Shown: positions 22,401 to 34,469, numbered from the stretch's first letter. The stretch: DNA of 64,000 nt from Rhabdophis nuchalis (GCA_039707465.1 CM077643.1:319553919-319617918); one strand, 5' to 3'. Program-made: numbers and translations. Notes: generated by a model from the letters alone, not told the origin.

Positions 22401-22967
22401 TTTTACATATATAGACATTGAGCTTTAACATCCCCCCAGCCTTTCAGGGGCAGAGCGCTCGGGTGTCCACAGGCGTCCCCTGCATGAATGGCATCGAGTT
22501 GGCCATACCCACCGTGATCCCCTAAGGTAAAGCACAATCCTGATGCGGTCCTAAATGAAATCGAGTTTGACATGCCTGCAATGCTATAATGATAGTGTGA
22601 GGATCTGTAGAAACTTCCTGTTATTTACTTCATTTAATTGAAATTCCCCAGAATTTCATCTGAAGATAGTCACATACACCCCATCTTAATTAACATGACT
22701 GCATGTTTTCTAGACTGTGGGCTGTACTTGAACCCTTGAGTGGCTTACTAACGGCTACATTGCAAAGAAAAGATGAATGGAACCCAAGCTAATTTTTTAC
22801 TTACTAGTACTTAATTAAAATTAAATACATTTCATATGCTTATTCTTCAGATAAATCACATTGAAAATTCACAAATAATATTTGAACAACAACATTCTGA
22901 CAACCACAACTACCTGTTAGCCCTTTTGATCCAAGTGAACATGTTTTCTTGATTTGAACTCCCTTTC
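22401..22967. other. No gene recognised
   Basis: A moderately GC-rich 22430-22590 segment (GGGCAGAGCGCTCGGGTG) looks like part of an old interspersed repeat that I cannot name. The rest is AT-rich. Confidence 0.35.
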
Positions 22968-22975
22968 CTCTAGCT

Positions 22976-23152
22976 CAGCATTTCTCAACCTGTGGGTCGG
23001 GACCCCTTTGGGGGCCGAATGACCTTTTCACAGGGGTCGCCTAAGATCATCGGAAAACACATATTTTTTGATAGTCTTAGGAACCGAGACACCAATTTTA
23101 ATACAGGAACTGTATTAAAGGGTTGCGGCATTGGGAAGGTTGAGAACCACTG
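22976..23152. mobile_element. hAT-like MITE (CAGxxxTTCTCAACC type)
   Basis: The left end CAGCATTTCTCAACC and right end GGTTGAGAACCACTG are terminal inverted repeats. The flanks 22968-22975 and 23153-23160 both read CTCTAGCT. The 177-bp body contains GGGTCGGGACCCC and the AAGATCATCGGAAAACAC region often seen in this family across amniotes (family knowledge). Confidence 0.92.
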
Positions 23153-23215
23153 CTCTAGCTGGTTTTAATCATATCTATAAATGGATTTTATATTTATACT
23201 TTTAGTTAAGGAGAG

Positions 23216-23218
<3 letters not shown>

Positions 23219-23248
<30 letters not shown>
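23219..23248. repeat. (GT)n microsatellite
   Basis: About 14 uninterrupted GT units. Confidence 0.95.
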
Positions 23249-23252
<4 letters not shown>

Positions 23253-26187
23253 TAAGATACTTCTGTGTTGAAAGTCAAGCCAATTTTTATCACTGAGAAA
23301 AAGATATGCTTAAGCATCATATGGGGCATTTTACTGTGTGAAATTTTCTCAGGTACAAAATGAATGTTTAATTAGCTGGCGATTTGAATTAATTTTGTTT
23401 TCTGCACATTTTCAAGTGAGACATCCTAATTCAGACTCTTGGGACAATATGGTAGTCAGGATGCAGCTTTGGACCGTGCTGTTCTGAACAAAACATTTTG
23501 TACAAATTAGGAAAGTTGAATGAAAAATGTGTATGTTGTGGAGAAACAGCATATGGAGACAGAAGTGACTTTTTGTTCATATTTTGCTTTTAGCAAAAGA
23601 TTTTACAGTATGGATAAAAAGTAAAAATAATATAGAACCAGTACTTTATATATGATTCTTCAAATAACTATGATATAAAATGTTCAGCTGGTACAAACTT
23701 TGCAAACAGCAGCAATCTCCCAATACTTGTGAGAGAATCACATAGAAGGTGAAGACTTCTTCATTGTTCCCCAACGCAAGACCTGAAATAAAAGTCCTGA
23801 GTTACAGAAAGATAGATTCTAGTTGTACTTCAGAATAAACTAACTGTAAGAACAGTTTTGACAACAGAATCAATTACCTAGAGAAATGGTGGACTCCTTT
23901 CACTTGATGTGTTCAAGTAGAGACTGCATGGCCATTTGTCACAATGTTTCATTTAATTTGGATTCTTCTACTAAAGAGAAGGATGGACCTCATGTCATAA
24001 AAAGTTTTTTCCAACCCCATAATGTTATAATCCCACACAGAAGGCATGCAACTTAATCAATTACTAAATATTTTGGCTCAAGTATTTTAATGCTTGCAAA
24101 TTCATTCCATTTTTGAAAGAGATGGAACAAAAATATTCTTCTTGGATCATCCTATAAGTGGCAGAAGAATATTTTCAGTTCAAGGACGGGCTCTTCCATC
24201 AAAGAAATGTGGACATCAATCTCAGTTAGTTAAAGTTGAGAGAAAGTTAGACTATACAGAGTGCATTTATCATGATTGAATACATTATACAATTTGGGGG
24301 GGAAAGACTAGTTGACCATTTACAAATCTATTCAAGAAACAGAATCTGAATAAAATTTGGAAAGTTTCCTAAAACATTTTTTCAACATAGCAGTTCATGA
24401 CGATAGTGGACAGAATATTCTTCTGATTGAATACTTATGAAATTGACACACATGCTTCTTCCATCCATTCTTACTACTTTTCTATAAATTTAGATATTTT
24501 TCCAATGCTGAAAAACACTCTGCAAATTGGTATTTGATCAATCTGTCAATTTTACCCTAGAAACAATTTGCAAAGCACTTTGAAATTGAGATATGTACAG
24601 GTTTCACCAATAATGATAATTGTGAGGATTAAATCTAATCCTTGATTAGGCAAATGCTAACTAAAATAAATTCCTGATTATTACCTTTGTTTATGATGAA
24701 GTGTATAGAAAATTTCTAATCTGGTTGAGTACAGAATCAGCCTAATGTTCTCTGCTCAGTTGAGTTCTGCCTTTTGACCTCTGATTTGCCAAAGTATTAC
24801 AGTGTAATTTTAGGAGACACTCAGTTGCAATTATTTTCAAGATAGAGAATACTTTCTTTCCATAAAAATATTTCTAGAGCTTTGGATTGATTAACCATTC
24901 AATCAATGAAATTTTAAAGATGAATATGCCACTTTGAGACTTGCTAGATAAAGTAAAATCAGTAATCCACATACTGTACCTCTGAATTTCAGGATATAAT
25001 TGGCAGTGTAAAAGACATGCATAGAAATATATGTTCTGGAAAACCATATGAAGATTAATACGTTTTGAAATTTAAAAAAAAATGTCTTTCAAAAGGTGCA
25101 CACATCAGGAAGAGTATAGAAATGAATGCGAAGAGTGTTCATAAAAAGTGACAACAATATTTCTGTAATTTTGTTTCTGCTGATTTGTGAACCAAAAGGT
25201 CAAAGACAGAGTGCAATTGACAGATACACCAATCTCTAATTAGAATTTGCATTCTGGAATGGAAAGCTTGTTTAAGCTTTAATTCTCTTTCAATTACACC
25301 ATTTTTATTTTGCAAAAATCCCCCATAGCTATTTCTTTTTTTCATAGCCCCAAATAAGCAAATTCATGTTGCTCTAATTCATAGTTCAGGGAACACACTA
25401 ACAGAGTCCCTATATTTCTCACCACAACCTACTCCTAATTTTCATCTGCAATCACACCTTTTATATTAAACTTTCATCCAATTAAAAGAAAAGCTCAGAG
25501 CAAGTAATATTAAATAAGAGGTAATAAAGGTATTAACGCTACCAGTATCTGATTGCCAGGATTACCTAATTGGCTATGACTAGATCCTGGAGTTAGAAGG
25601 ATTATCTGATTGGGAGCTTAGTATATCCTAGATTTGGAATGAAAGTTAAAGCTGATGAGGCTGAGCCTAAATTCGTTAACACTGCCTTGTCAATGGACTT
25701 GGATCTCTCAAGAGCATTTGCTTTCACTTCTCTTTTTATCAGTTTAAATTCTTTTACCTATCCTTTCCATTTGAATCCATTCCCAATTTAGATTTTACAT
25801 CCAGATACACACTCTTGCATTTTTAAAAACTATGTTCTTGCCTAAGGTCATATTCCCACTTTTACCTTATAACAACATAAATATGCACAGGCAACACTTT
25901 TCCACGACATGGCACGGCCTTCATCTCAGCTCATGGGTTAGGCAGGCTTAAATTGTTCTTGGTTGTACAGATGTTAAAGTAGTATTGCCTTCCTCATTCA
26001 GACAGAGTTCAAAAGTTATCTCAAGGGGCCTGTAAGGCTTGATTGCCATTTCCTTGGAGAGTAGTCAAGAGACTTGCAATGACTGTCAACAGAGGCCGAA
26101 TAAGGATTAGCAAAGAGGACAAGTTCAACACAGTGCAGTTTTCAGCTTGTTCAATCTTGGCCTATATCTTTTGACATACATGCTAAC
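23249..26187. other. AT-rich stretch, no gene recognised
   Basis: Nearly 3 kb with no repeat, RNA gene or coding domain that I can name. The open frames (24094-24279, 25139-25345) are short and featureless. Confidence 0.45.
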
Positions 26188-26495
26188 CAGGGGTGGGTTT
26201 CAAGAGGTACGTCCCGGTACGGGCGTACCGGAGCCAACCCAGAACATTGGATACCATTCCGGTATGGTGGTCCGCCCGCCCACCCTCGCTCCTTACCATA
26301 CTTTTAAATCTTCATCGGTTCCACGCACACATGCAGCGCGTATAGCGTCTGTGCAACGCTCCGGCGAGCAGCTGGAGCACCACGGAGGCTTGCGGAAGTG
26401 TCGCAGGTAAGTACGACACATGCGTATGTCCATGTGGGTGATGCCGGGGCCATTCCAACCGTACCAGTTGGAATGGAATCCAGAACCCACCACTG
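26188..26495. mobile_element. hAT-like MITE (CAGGGGTGGGTTTC type)
   Basis: The ends CAGGGGTGGGTTTC and GAACCCACCACTG are inverted repeats. The flanks 26180-26187 (ATGCTAAC) and 26496-26503 (ATGCTGAC) match at 7 of 8. The 308-bp GC-rich body with GGTACGGGCGTACCGG matches the interrupted copy at 28456-29340. Confidence 0.88.
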
Positions 26496-26503
26496 ATGCT
26501 GAC

Positions 26504-27770
26504 CATTCTGAATCTGCTTAATCTAAATTATTGGGGTTCCTTGGGAATCAGACCATGCAGCTGTATCCACAGAGTATGGCAAAATAAGTCAATATGGCAG
26601 CCAAATAAAAAATGAACAGCTCTTAATATGTGTCACACCTGCATATGCAACACATGTAAGTGTAGGCACAATTTTGATTGCACTGTCACCACCACCATTG
26701 ACTATACCCCATGAGACACCTGAGCCCTTGTGCTTACATATATGAAAAGAATATTCCCAAAAGAACAGCAAAGTGCTATTTATTTAACAAGGGATTTAAA
26801 AAAAATATTTTCAAACAAAATAATGGAATGGAATTATAAAAGATGGGAAGATTGTATTTTAAGTCAAAATAACCCTTCTGGTGCCATATGAGTCTAGTAT
26901 GGGATTTTCTTATCTACAATACTCAGTAATAAAAATGTGAAGAAGCTTAGTGTCCTTTGAAAGTTATATGATATTTTGTGCTAAAGGAGATGCAAATTGC
27001 AATGGCATTTTAACTCTAAGAAGCCCTTCTTCATTGATTCTCCTAACCAGGCAAATGGTGTTTCGGGGAATATGTCAAAGCAGTGACAAGAGAACAGCTT
27101 TGTGGGAAAAGCAGCTCTTAGGAGAGAATTTGAAGGAGATGAAATGATTGCAGGTGGCAGGTGGCAGACAGGAAGGGTAGACTTTTAAAATATAGAAGAC
27201 AGGTTTGCAGAAAGGATGAAGCTAAATCCAGCTGATGGTAATAAGAAAAACTGACTTAAGATAAAAGGCAGGAAAGGTATAACAATGGACAAAGAGAAGA
27301 AAGCAGGACCTATATTAATGGAAACATCTGAGCACTGTGGGTACATAAGCAAGGGACTTGGACATGTCATAGACAGGAAAGTGTGGAGGGTGTGTTTTAG
27401 CTTTATTCAACTCTAAAATTTGACTCCAAAATAATCAAATGTCATGATGGAATACTTCACTGGTTACATATAAGCAGCTCTGAGTTCAATAACATCTACC
27501 AAAACTCACTTTACAACAAAAAAGAATTTTGGGGAGATGCTTAAGAGGATAAATTTTTAAGGTGAAGGAACTTTAGATTCTCATAGCTGAAATGTATATA
27601 ATGGTATTTCTGCTCTTTATTTAGTAATTCATTCCATTTCGGTACTTCTAGATGCTCAATGAGGCTTACACAACACTTTTCCATTTTTACTCTGTGAGTT
27701 AAATTAGATTGAGTGCTAGTGACTCATCCAAAGTTATCAGTGACTTTTTATGACTGAATGGGGATTTGAT
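26504..27770. other. No gene recognised
   Basis: AT-rich; no supported feature. Confidence 0.4.
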
Positions 27771-27771
27771 C

Positions 27772-27842
27772 AGCATGCTGGTTGGGGAATTCTGAGAGTT
27801 GAAGTCCACACATCTTAAAGTTGCTGAGAATGAAAAACACTG
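27772..27842. mobile_element. Half of a foldback hAT-like MITE
   Basis: GCTGGTTGGGGAATTCTG, then GTTGAAGTCCACA and CTTAAAGTTGCTGAGAATG, repeat the right arm of the foldback family seen at 4416 and 35338. The left arm is absent. Confidence 0.6.
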
Positions 27843-28447
27843 CATTACACTACTCTGACTCATTTGGAGGAATAACTAGATAAAGAGTATGTAAGGAAAC
27901 CCTGAGAATATGCAAAGCCTTCTGGCATATCTTTGTCCTACAGGAGAGTCATCAAAAAGCCAGAAAATGGAGGCAGTGATTACCTTAACTTGTTCTGCTT
28001 AGCTTGTTGGAAGAAACTTAACATTTTAAAAATATATGACATTTCCTTAGTACTCATGGCTTCTTCTGAAATTTCTCAGATGCAGAAGAAAATTTCCTGA
28101 ACATTTTCAATTTTTCCATTTTGTTTTAACTGAAACTTACTTATTAATTAATTACTGCTTTTCACCAAAGGTCAGTGCAATCTTCCAAGAAATAAAATCT
28201 CAGAAATGCTTGGTTCTGGAAATTACAAACATAAAAAAGAAGTACTTCTACTTCCTGAGATTATTGAGCATGGTGACACATAAATGAGTTCTAACTGAAG
28301 AGAATCCATTCAGTGCTTGAAACAAAACTTGCAAAGTTCATGAAACAAAAATCTACCCTTGTCTCTTTGGATTTTGGCATCCTTTAAAAAAATTTTCAAA
28401 GTGTCTAGTTTTGCAACTATCATGTATATATGTAGGTATGTTGGTAA
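27843..28447. other. No gene recognised
   Basis: AT-rich; no supported feature. Confidence 0.4.
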
Positions 28448-28672
28448 GTATGTGTCAGTGGTGGGTTGCAGACGGTATGCCTCGGTACGGAAGTACCGGT
28501 GCCTGCTGGGAGCACCTGGTACCATTCCAGTACAGTGTTCTGGAGGACACACCTGTCCGCCTGCCCTCCTTACCTGTATTTGAGCTCTTTGATGGTTCTG
28601 CACACGTGCACGGAATGTATGGCGCCTTCGCAATGCTCCTCTGAGCAGCTGGAGCGTCTCAGGAAGTAAGAG

Positions 28673-29228
28673 TACCCATGTAACACCTCTCCTGCGCGAG
28701 CTGCACTGGCTGCCTGTCGTCTTCCGGGTGCGCTTCAAGGTATTAATCATCATCTTTAAAGCGCTCCATGGCTCGGGACCTAGCTATCTGCGGGATCGGA
28801 TCCTGCCTCATACATCCTCACGGCCGATCCGCTCCCACAGAGAGGGACTTCTCCGGGTGCCGTCCACTAGACTTTGTCAGCGGGCGACGCCCAGGGGAAG
28901 GGCTCTCTCTGTGGCGGGCCCAGCCCTCTGGAATGACCTTCCCCCCGATATTAGAACGACCACGGACCTCCGCTCCTTCCGTCTAAAATTAAAAACATAT
29001 CTTTTCTGCTTGGCCGGCCTAGGGTAGTCTCTCTCTATGGGGTTTTAGTTGTTTAGTGGGAATTTTAGTCTAAAAAGGGTATTTTAGCACAGGTATGGTT
29101 TAATTTGTTTTTAAGATGTTGTATATTTATTGTATATTTATGGTTTTTTAGTTTCCCTGTGCACCGCTCCGAGTCCCTACGGGGAGAGGGAGCGGTCAAG
29201 AAATTAAATTATTATTATTATTATTATT
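28673..29228 (+). mobile_element. L2 LINE 3' fragment nested in a MITE
   Basis: It starts at the block CCCATGTAACACC and runs through the ORF end, a 3' UTR with CACCGCTCCGAGTCCC and (ATT)n. The sequence is very close to the copies at 8503 and 17838, so it belongs to the same young subfamily. Confidence 0.9.
28674..29027 (+). pseudogene. L2 reverse-transcriptase C-terminal tail (about 117 codons)
   Basis: The frame is open from LHWLPV and FKALHGSGPSYLRDRILP through ALWNDLPPDI to the natural stop. It contains only the domain after the reverse transcriptase, with no catalytic residues. It is a 5'-truncated, dead copy. Confidence 0.85.
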
Positions 29229-29348
29229 AAGAAGGCATGAGCACATTGCGTGCATGTGAGCACACTGTGCATGTTAATGTAGTGCATGCCGGGCCCCGTT
29301 GCACCATACTGGTTGCAACGGGATCTGGAACCCACCACTGGTATGTAT

Positions 29349-31313
29349 ATCTTTTCCAAAGAAAACTAAGCTAATTTCTACAGTTCATTTATTTTAAAAA
29401 TCCATACTTGCCAAATATTAGTTTGACATCTATTGCTTAAAAGAAATGTGATCTTATTTATGCATGATGCATCCAAGAAAGTATCTCATTAATTTACATT
29501 CCAACATATTTAATTATCCAACCTTGATCAATGAAATGCTTATTTATAAATGCACAAAATATGAGTAGCTTTCTTCCAAGGACTTTCAGCTTGGATTCTG
29601 AGTTACTAGGTTTTTTTTAAATCCTATTTTAACATTCACTTAATATGAATAACATCTTAGATCAGCAACTTACATGACAGTTGGATATTTCTGTTAGCAT
29701 GGATCTTTTCATCTTCCAGCTGTTGGAAGAATGGGAAATATTAACAATAATTATTGGTTTTGAAATGACAAACATGCCATCTTGGGCCCAATGTTTGGGA
29801 AACCAGGATTGCTCTGCCTATCACAAGCCAGGGCAAAGGGTGAGTGATGGAGGAGTAACACCTCCTTAAAAAAACTTTGGTCCAACTGGCCCAGCTGGTA
29901 GCACCTTGTAAGGGCCCCTTTCTCTGGTTACAGGAGAAGACGGTCAATAGTTTTGAAGGCAGAAGAGGTCTCTATACCCCAACAGCAGATAAAGCAGCAG
30001 AACCATCTTCTAGGAGAAAGGGAACTCTGATTACAAACCTCTACTGCCTTGTGGCTATATCCACTACTGGAAAAGGCTTCAGGAGTCAACCTCAAGACAG
30101 AATCTGGAACCGGAGTCTCAGAAGCAGTTTGTGATTGTGTACAACCACATTCTGGCAACTCCTGTGATGCAGTTGGAACCAATCGTATCAGCTCAGTTGT
30201 TCCATTGGACTATTTCAGCAATATGGAGATGGGGAATCTGGTGCTTGGGTAACAGTCTATTCTCCACATTAATCTACCCAGGCCTCGTGCTCTGGAGAGG
30301 ACACTCCAGCTTTACCTCTTTCCAGAGCATGATACCATAGTGTTTTGAGACTGAAGGATGCCAATGCCAATGAAATGACAAAGATAGACTTTTGTCTTGC
30401 ATAACTACTCTAAAACTGCATTCTCACATGCACATTTACAGGGAGGAAGCCCCAGTGAATTTGATCTGAGCAGGCATGTAAAAAAAAAAAGCATTCTCAG
30501 TAAATTATAATGCTGCCTTTCTAGAACCAGACTGCAGAGATATTAATTGGTTTATTTCATTATTTTATAATTTCTTTAAGTAAACATATGGACATATGAT
30601 CGATATATGGATTCATAAAAATCTACTCTCTTTTCCTACTGGTGACAGCTCAGTAGCAGTTCTCAGAGGTCTTAAATCATTTTGATGCTTGGCAAATATT
30701 TATCAGGTGACCATTAATCAAACCTATGACTTTCCACATCAAAAACATATCCCATAACATTGAGCTCTGGAAATTCTTCTTTAGAGATCAGAGACATTTT
30801 GTCAGGCATGCCTCATTCAAAATCCAAGAAAGGAAACCCCCAACTACATTGTTTTAGAGAAAAGGTACTTTTACTGGATATGAAATAAAAACAGCGAAAA
30901 TGAAGCAAGATCTGAGGCAAAAAGGTGCAAACCTGTTGATATCCAATGTTTACCCAAATCCATACACTCCCACAGTTACCTTACCCAATGTCCAATGTCC
31001 AATCCTCAAGGGTGTCCTGTGGGTGCATCTTCAGGTGGTCTGTAGAGACAGTTGGTCTTGACCAAACCCAAACTTGAGTTTTCAGCATGCACAGAAGATG
31101 GTGAGAACAAAACTCCTTCTTTCATGATGTCTCTACCAGCACGATTCTACTCTCAGATATCATGAACCCCCTCCCTCCCCGTTACTATGACAGCCGATAG
31201 CAAGCAAGCAATATAGAGGCTGATATATTCCTTCCTCTTTGGATTCCAGCTTTAAGAGCCATAGTGAAACCCACAAAGTTCCTGAACTAAATGAACCTTA
31301 GGACAGGGGTGTC
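29349..31313. other. No gene recognised
   Basis: The 29780-30340 part is less AT-rich and has several short open frames, but none shows a domain. Around 30800-31220 a TGTCAGG-started segment could be an old LTR-type remnant; I could not find its partner. Confidence 0.35.
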
Positions 31314-31526
31314 AAACTTGGTTTCATTGAGGGCCACATCAGGGTTGGACCTTGTGGCGGCGGGATGGGTATAGCCAGGGTAGGCATAGCCACTCAATGT
31401 TACTCATGGCGAGGGTGCCTGTGGTGGCTTGAGTGCACACAGTCCTCCCAAGCTCCATTTTCACTGGTAGAAGCACCATGGGCCGGTCTTTCACTATTTC
31501 CAGGGTGGCCCTTCAGACTAGATCTA
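31314..31526. mobile_element. Left end of a hAT-like element (CAGGGGTGTCAAACT type)
   Basis: CAGGGGTGTCAAACTTGG at 31314 is the terminal inverted repeat of a common hAT MITE family, and GAGGGCCACATCAGGG follows. No matching right end was found beyond the TA-flanked element that begins at 31527, so it is truncated. Confidence 0.6.
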
Positions 31527-32412
31527 CTGTGTTTCCCCAAAAGTACAACATGCCCTGCTAATAAGCCGAATCAGGCTTTTCAGAGCATGCACCACAATAA
31601 GCGCCCCCAAAACTAAGCCCCCCCCAACTATTTAAGCGTATAAAGATCCTGCCACAAAAACAGCGGCAAGCCAGCAATGCAATCACACCCCCTCGCCTGT
31701 TCCCTTGAACAAAAAAAACCCACCACCCACCACACCCCAATTGGAAAGGCCTGCTTCCCTTCCCCTCTGTCCCTTCATCTAGGAATGGGGAGGGGGAGAA
31801 GCAAGGCATACCTTTTACCTTTCAAGCTCCGTTCCTTGCTATTGTGTCCAGGGAAGCCGCTGGTAAAAAAAAACAACCTTCTCACGAGTTCAAGAAGTTC
31901 GACAGAACTCACGAGAAGGGGTTTTTTTAACCAGCGGCCTCCCTGGACATAATAGCAAGGAACAGAGCTTGAAAGGTAAAAGGCACACCTTGCTTCTCCC
32001 CCCCCATCTCATTCCTCGCTGAAGGGATGGAGGGGAAGGGAAGCAGACAGGCTGCCTATACAATTGGGGTGGGGTGCACAGTGTTGGGCTGCAAGGCATG
32101 CCTTTTACTGCTGGTTAAAAAAACACCCTTCTCGTGAGTTCTATCAAACTTCTTGAACTTGCGACAAGGGTTGTTTTTTTTAACCAGTGGCTTCCCTAGA
32201 CACAATAGCAAGGAATGGAGCTTGAAAGGTAAAAGGCAGCCTGCCTGCTTCTCTGCCCCTCTGTCCCTTCAGCGAGGAATGAGAGGGGGAGGGAGAAGCA
32301 AGGCGTGCCATTTACCCAGAAAATAATAAGCCCTCCCCCTCTAACATGCCCAAGACCATATTTTGTGGGTCAAAAAAATGTAAGACCCTGTCATATTTTT
32401 GGGGAAACATGG
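31527..32412. mobile_element. TA-flanked (Tc1/mariner-like) non-autonomous element with long internal palindrome
   Basis: Terminal inverted repeats are CTGTGTTTCCCCAAAA at 31527 and TTTTGGGGAAACATGG ending at 32412 (14 of 16 complementary). Both are bordered by TA (31525-31526 and 32413-32414), the Tc1/mariner target. Inside, about 31730-31891 and 31905-32070 are long inverted arms around AAGAAGTTCGACAG, and a second smaller hairpin lies at about 32113-32190. A further direct copy of the arm sequence follows to about 32320. No transposase frame is present. Confidence 0.75.
31730..32070. repeat. Imperfect palindrome with ~160-bp arms
   Basis: The left arm TTGCTATTGTGTCCAGGGAA faces the right arm around CCCTGGACATAATAGCAAGG. 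Pairing extends outward through CTTGAAAGGTAAAAGGC and further to CCCCAATTGG (31735) versus CAATTGGGGTGG (32062). The loop is about 14 bp. Single-stranded, it would form a very long hairpin. Confidence 0.8.
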
Positions 32413-32429
32413 TAAGTACCTTTTCTGAC

Positions 32430-32890
32430 TCCCTCCTTCACAAGACAAATGACTAAACTGACTGATACTTGGCAGCTTGCCCGGACTGACCTTGACTGAA
32501 GATTCTTAACGAAAGAACTGGACACACATGGAAGCTTTGACTCTTCAGATGATACGTTGTTTCCTGCAAACCTACTCTTCACAGAGGCTTTCTTTTAAAG
32601 CCTCTTGGGAGGGGCCGGTCAATTAGGCAGCTGATACTCATTATCCGGTTGCGTCTCTCTTCTAATTGACCCTGCCTTCTCGCGATCCTTCTAAGCCTGA
32701 CATCAGGGACAAACTGGGTTTCCTCCTCCCCACTACATCAAGCCCCAGGTGCCTCCTGATGACTAGCCAGGCTCTCTGCTCTCTCACTCTCGGCCTCTTC
32801 CTCTAGAGCAGACTCATAGGACTCCTCACTAGAGGAATCCGTCAGCAGCTCATCCGGAGCCAACTGGGCCACAACAGTACCCCATTGGCT
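32430..32890 (-). pseudogene. Decayed copy of an unnamed repeat with an acidic coding-like end
   Basis: Read on the minus strand, 32890 to about 32640 translates to an acidic, Glu/Ser-rich stretch with SSSEESYES, then PDVRLRRIARR. It is broken by a stop and followed by GC-rich DNA with GGCCCCTCCCAAGAGG. The repeat at 63495-63740 (minus) has the same order, including VARQWSAEP and a PD/R motif. It may be gag-like sequence of an LTR element or a coding remnant of another transposon; neither is proven. Confidence 0.35.
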
Positions 32891-32953
32891 GGATCCAGTC
32901 CCGAGTCTTGAGTTTGATTTAGGACTATTCTACTCTCTGCCTATATGGTTATA

Positions 32954-33350
32954 AAAGTAATCCTTGACTTACAATAGTTCGTTTAGTGACTGTTTGAAGC
33001 CACGGCAGCACTGAAAGAAGTGACCTATGATCATTTTTCATACCTACAACTGTTGAAGCATCCCTGTGATCACATGATCAAAATTCAAATGCTTGGCAAC
33101 TGACTCATATTTTTATGATGTTGCAGTGACCCGGGGTCATATGATCCCCTTTGGCAATTTTCTGATAAGCAAAATCAATGGGTAAGCCAGATTCACTTAA
33201 CAACCATGTCATTAACTTGACAATTGTAATGATTTATTTAACAACTGTGGCAAGAAAGGTCGTACAATGGAGCAAAACTCATTTTAAAAATGCCTCACTT
33301 AGCAATAGAAATTTTGGGTTGAATTGTGGTCATAAGTCAAGTATTTTTGT
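32954..33350. mobile_element. CAGGTAGTCCT-family MITE
   Basis: The left end reads AGTAATCCTTGACTTAC and the right end GTCATAAGTCAAGTATTTTT. The body, with GATCACATGATCAAAATTC and TTAGCAATAGAAATTTTGG, is shared with the copies at 34868 and 53928. The ends are decayed. Confidence 0.75.
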
Positions 33351-34203
33351 AATCTGACCAAAACCATTTGGCGGTGAGCAGCAGATTTGTTTGTAAAATA
33401 AATCTAAGTTACCTTGATTTTACCTTAATAGCAGCTTTTTGTTATATTTTATTACCTGTGAATTTTACCCATTCGGACACATCAGAAACAAAATATAAAT
33501 TCTATTTGAGGATCAGGAAAAATGAGCATTGCTTCTGAATTAGATATCTGACTTTAATTATAACTCTTTATGTGCCATGCTCTTGAATGGTTGTTATTAT
33601 TTGTGGTAACTAATAATGTTCTCTTTGCCCAGGAGTACAACACATTTATATATGTGGCAAATATAAATCACACATAGTTCTCTTAGACTTAGTTAATGTT
33701 AGAGTGAAAAAATTGTTTCCGTGAACACTTAAAAAAAAATCCTTGTTGATTTCTCAAATTAAAATAAAGCCAAGTATATTTTTTCTTCTCCCTTCAGGAG
33801 CACTTCTTAATTTCAAATTCTCTCTATGGTTGAAAATGTTCAAATTACATTTCCAGTCAGAAATGCATTTATACTTTGTTTTCTCAGCTTTGCTTCTTTT
33901 CCCCAGACTTCTAATTAATGCAAAAGAGAATGTTTTTCTATTTGGAACGGCAATGAATTATATATTGTTTTTATCTGCCTCGGAGGGAATAAATTTTCTA
34001 CCTTCCATTGACAAGGAATAATAGTTTCCCAAAGCTGGACTTCATTGATGCTGTAAATTAGTTTGGATTTAGATAAAGAAAAGAAAATATTTTCTCAGAT
34101 TATTTTTTTTATAAATTTCTAGTATTCAAGCTTGATCCAAGGGTAACTGTGTTTTAGTATTTTTTTAAAAAAAAACTTGCACCACACTATATTTTTGAAA
34201 AAC
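33351..34203. other. No gene recognised
   Basis: AT-rich. The 92-codon open frame at 33743-34021 is hydrophobic but has no recognisable domain and no neighbouring exon-like signal that I trust. Confidence 0.4.

Positions 34204-34243
<40 letters not shown>
34204..34243. repeat. (CA)n microsatellite
   Basis: About 20 CA units. Confidence 0.95.
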
Positions 34244-34244
<1 letters not shown>

Positions 34245-34353
34245 CAGAGGTGGTATTCAGGTGATTCGGACCAGTTGAGCCAAACTGGTAGCGGCAGGTG
34301 GCTGTGTATCTTTCTCAATCACAGGTCCTCTACCAGAGGTCTGGGGATTAGAG

Positions 34354-34461
34354 CAGGGGTCTCCAACCTTTGCAACTTTAAGTCTGAAGGACTTTGCTGG
34401 CTGGAGAATTCTGGGAGCTGAAGTCCTTCAGACTTAAAGTTGCAAAGGTTGGAGACCCCTG
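34354..34461. mobile_element. Foldback hAT-like MITE with an arm deletion
   Basis: The ends CAGGGGTCTCCAACC and GGTTGGAGACCCCTG are identical to the copy at 15155. The flanks 34346-34353 and 34462-34469 both read GATTAGAG. At 108 bp it is 27 bp shorter than the 135-bp form because the inner left arm is missing, which makes the hairpin asymmetric. Confidence 0.92.
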
Positions 34462-34469
34462 GATTAGAG

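Larger units (their letters stand above)
28456..29340. mobile_element. hAT-like MITE split by an L2 3' fragment
   Basis: Left part 28456-28672 starts CAGTGGTGGGTTGCAG; right part 29229-29340 ends GGAACCCACCACTG. The flanks 28448-28455 (GTATGTGT) and 29341-29348 (GTATGTAT) match at 7 of 8, so both parts are one insertion. The MITE is the family of 26188-26495. The L2 insertion came later. Confidence 0.88.

Noticed and set aside
29780..30340. Possible spliced gene segment (pyrimidine tract followed by CAG near 29930)
   Set aside because: Frames are short, in conflict with each other, and no domain or matching donor site could be supported.
33743..34021. 92-codon hydrophobic ORF as a membrane protein gene
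   Set aside because: Its hydrophobicity follows from TTT/CTT-rich composition; there is no promoter, neighbouring exon or motif.
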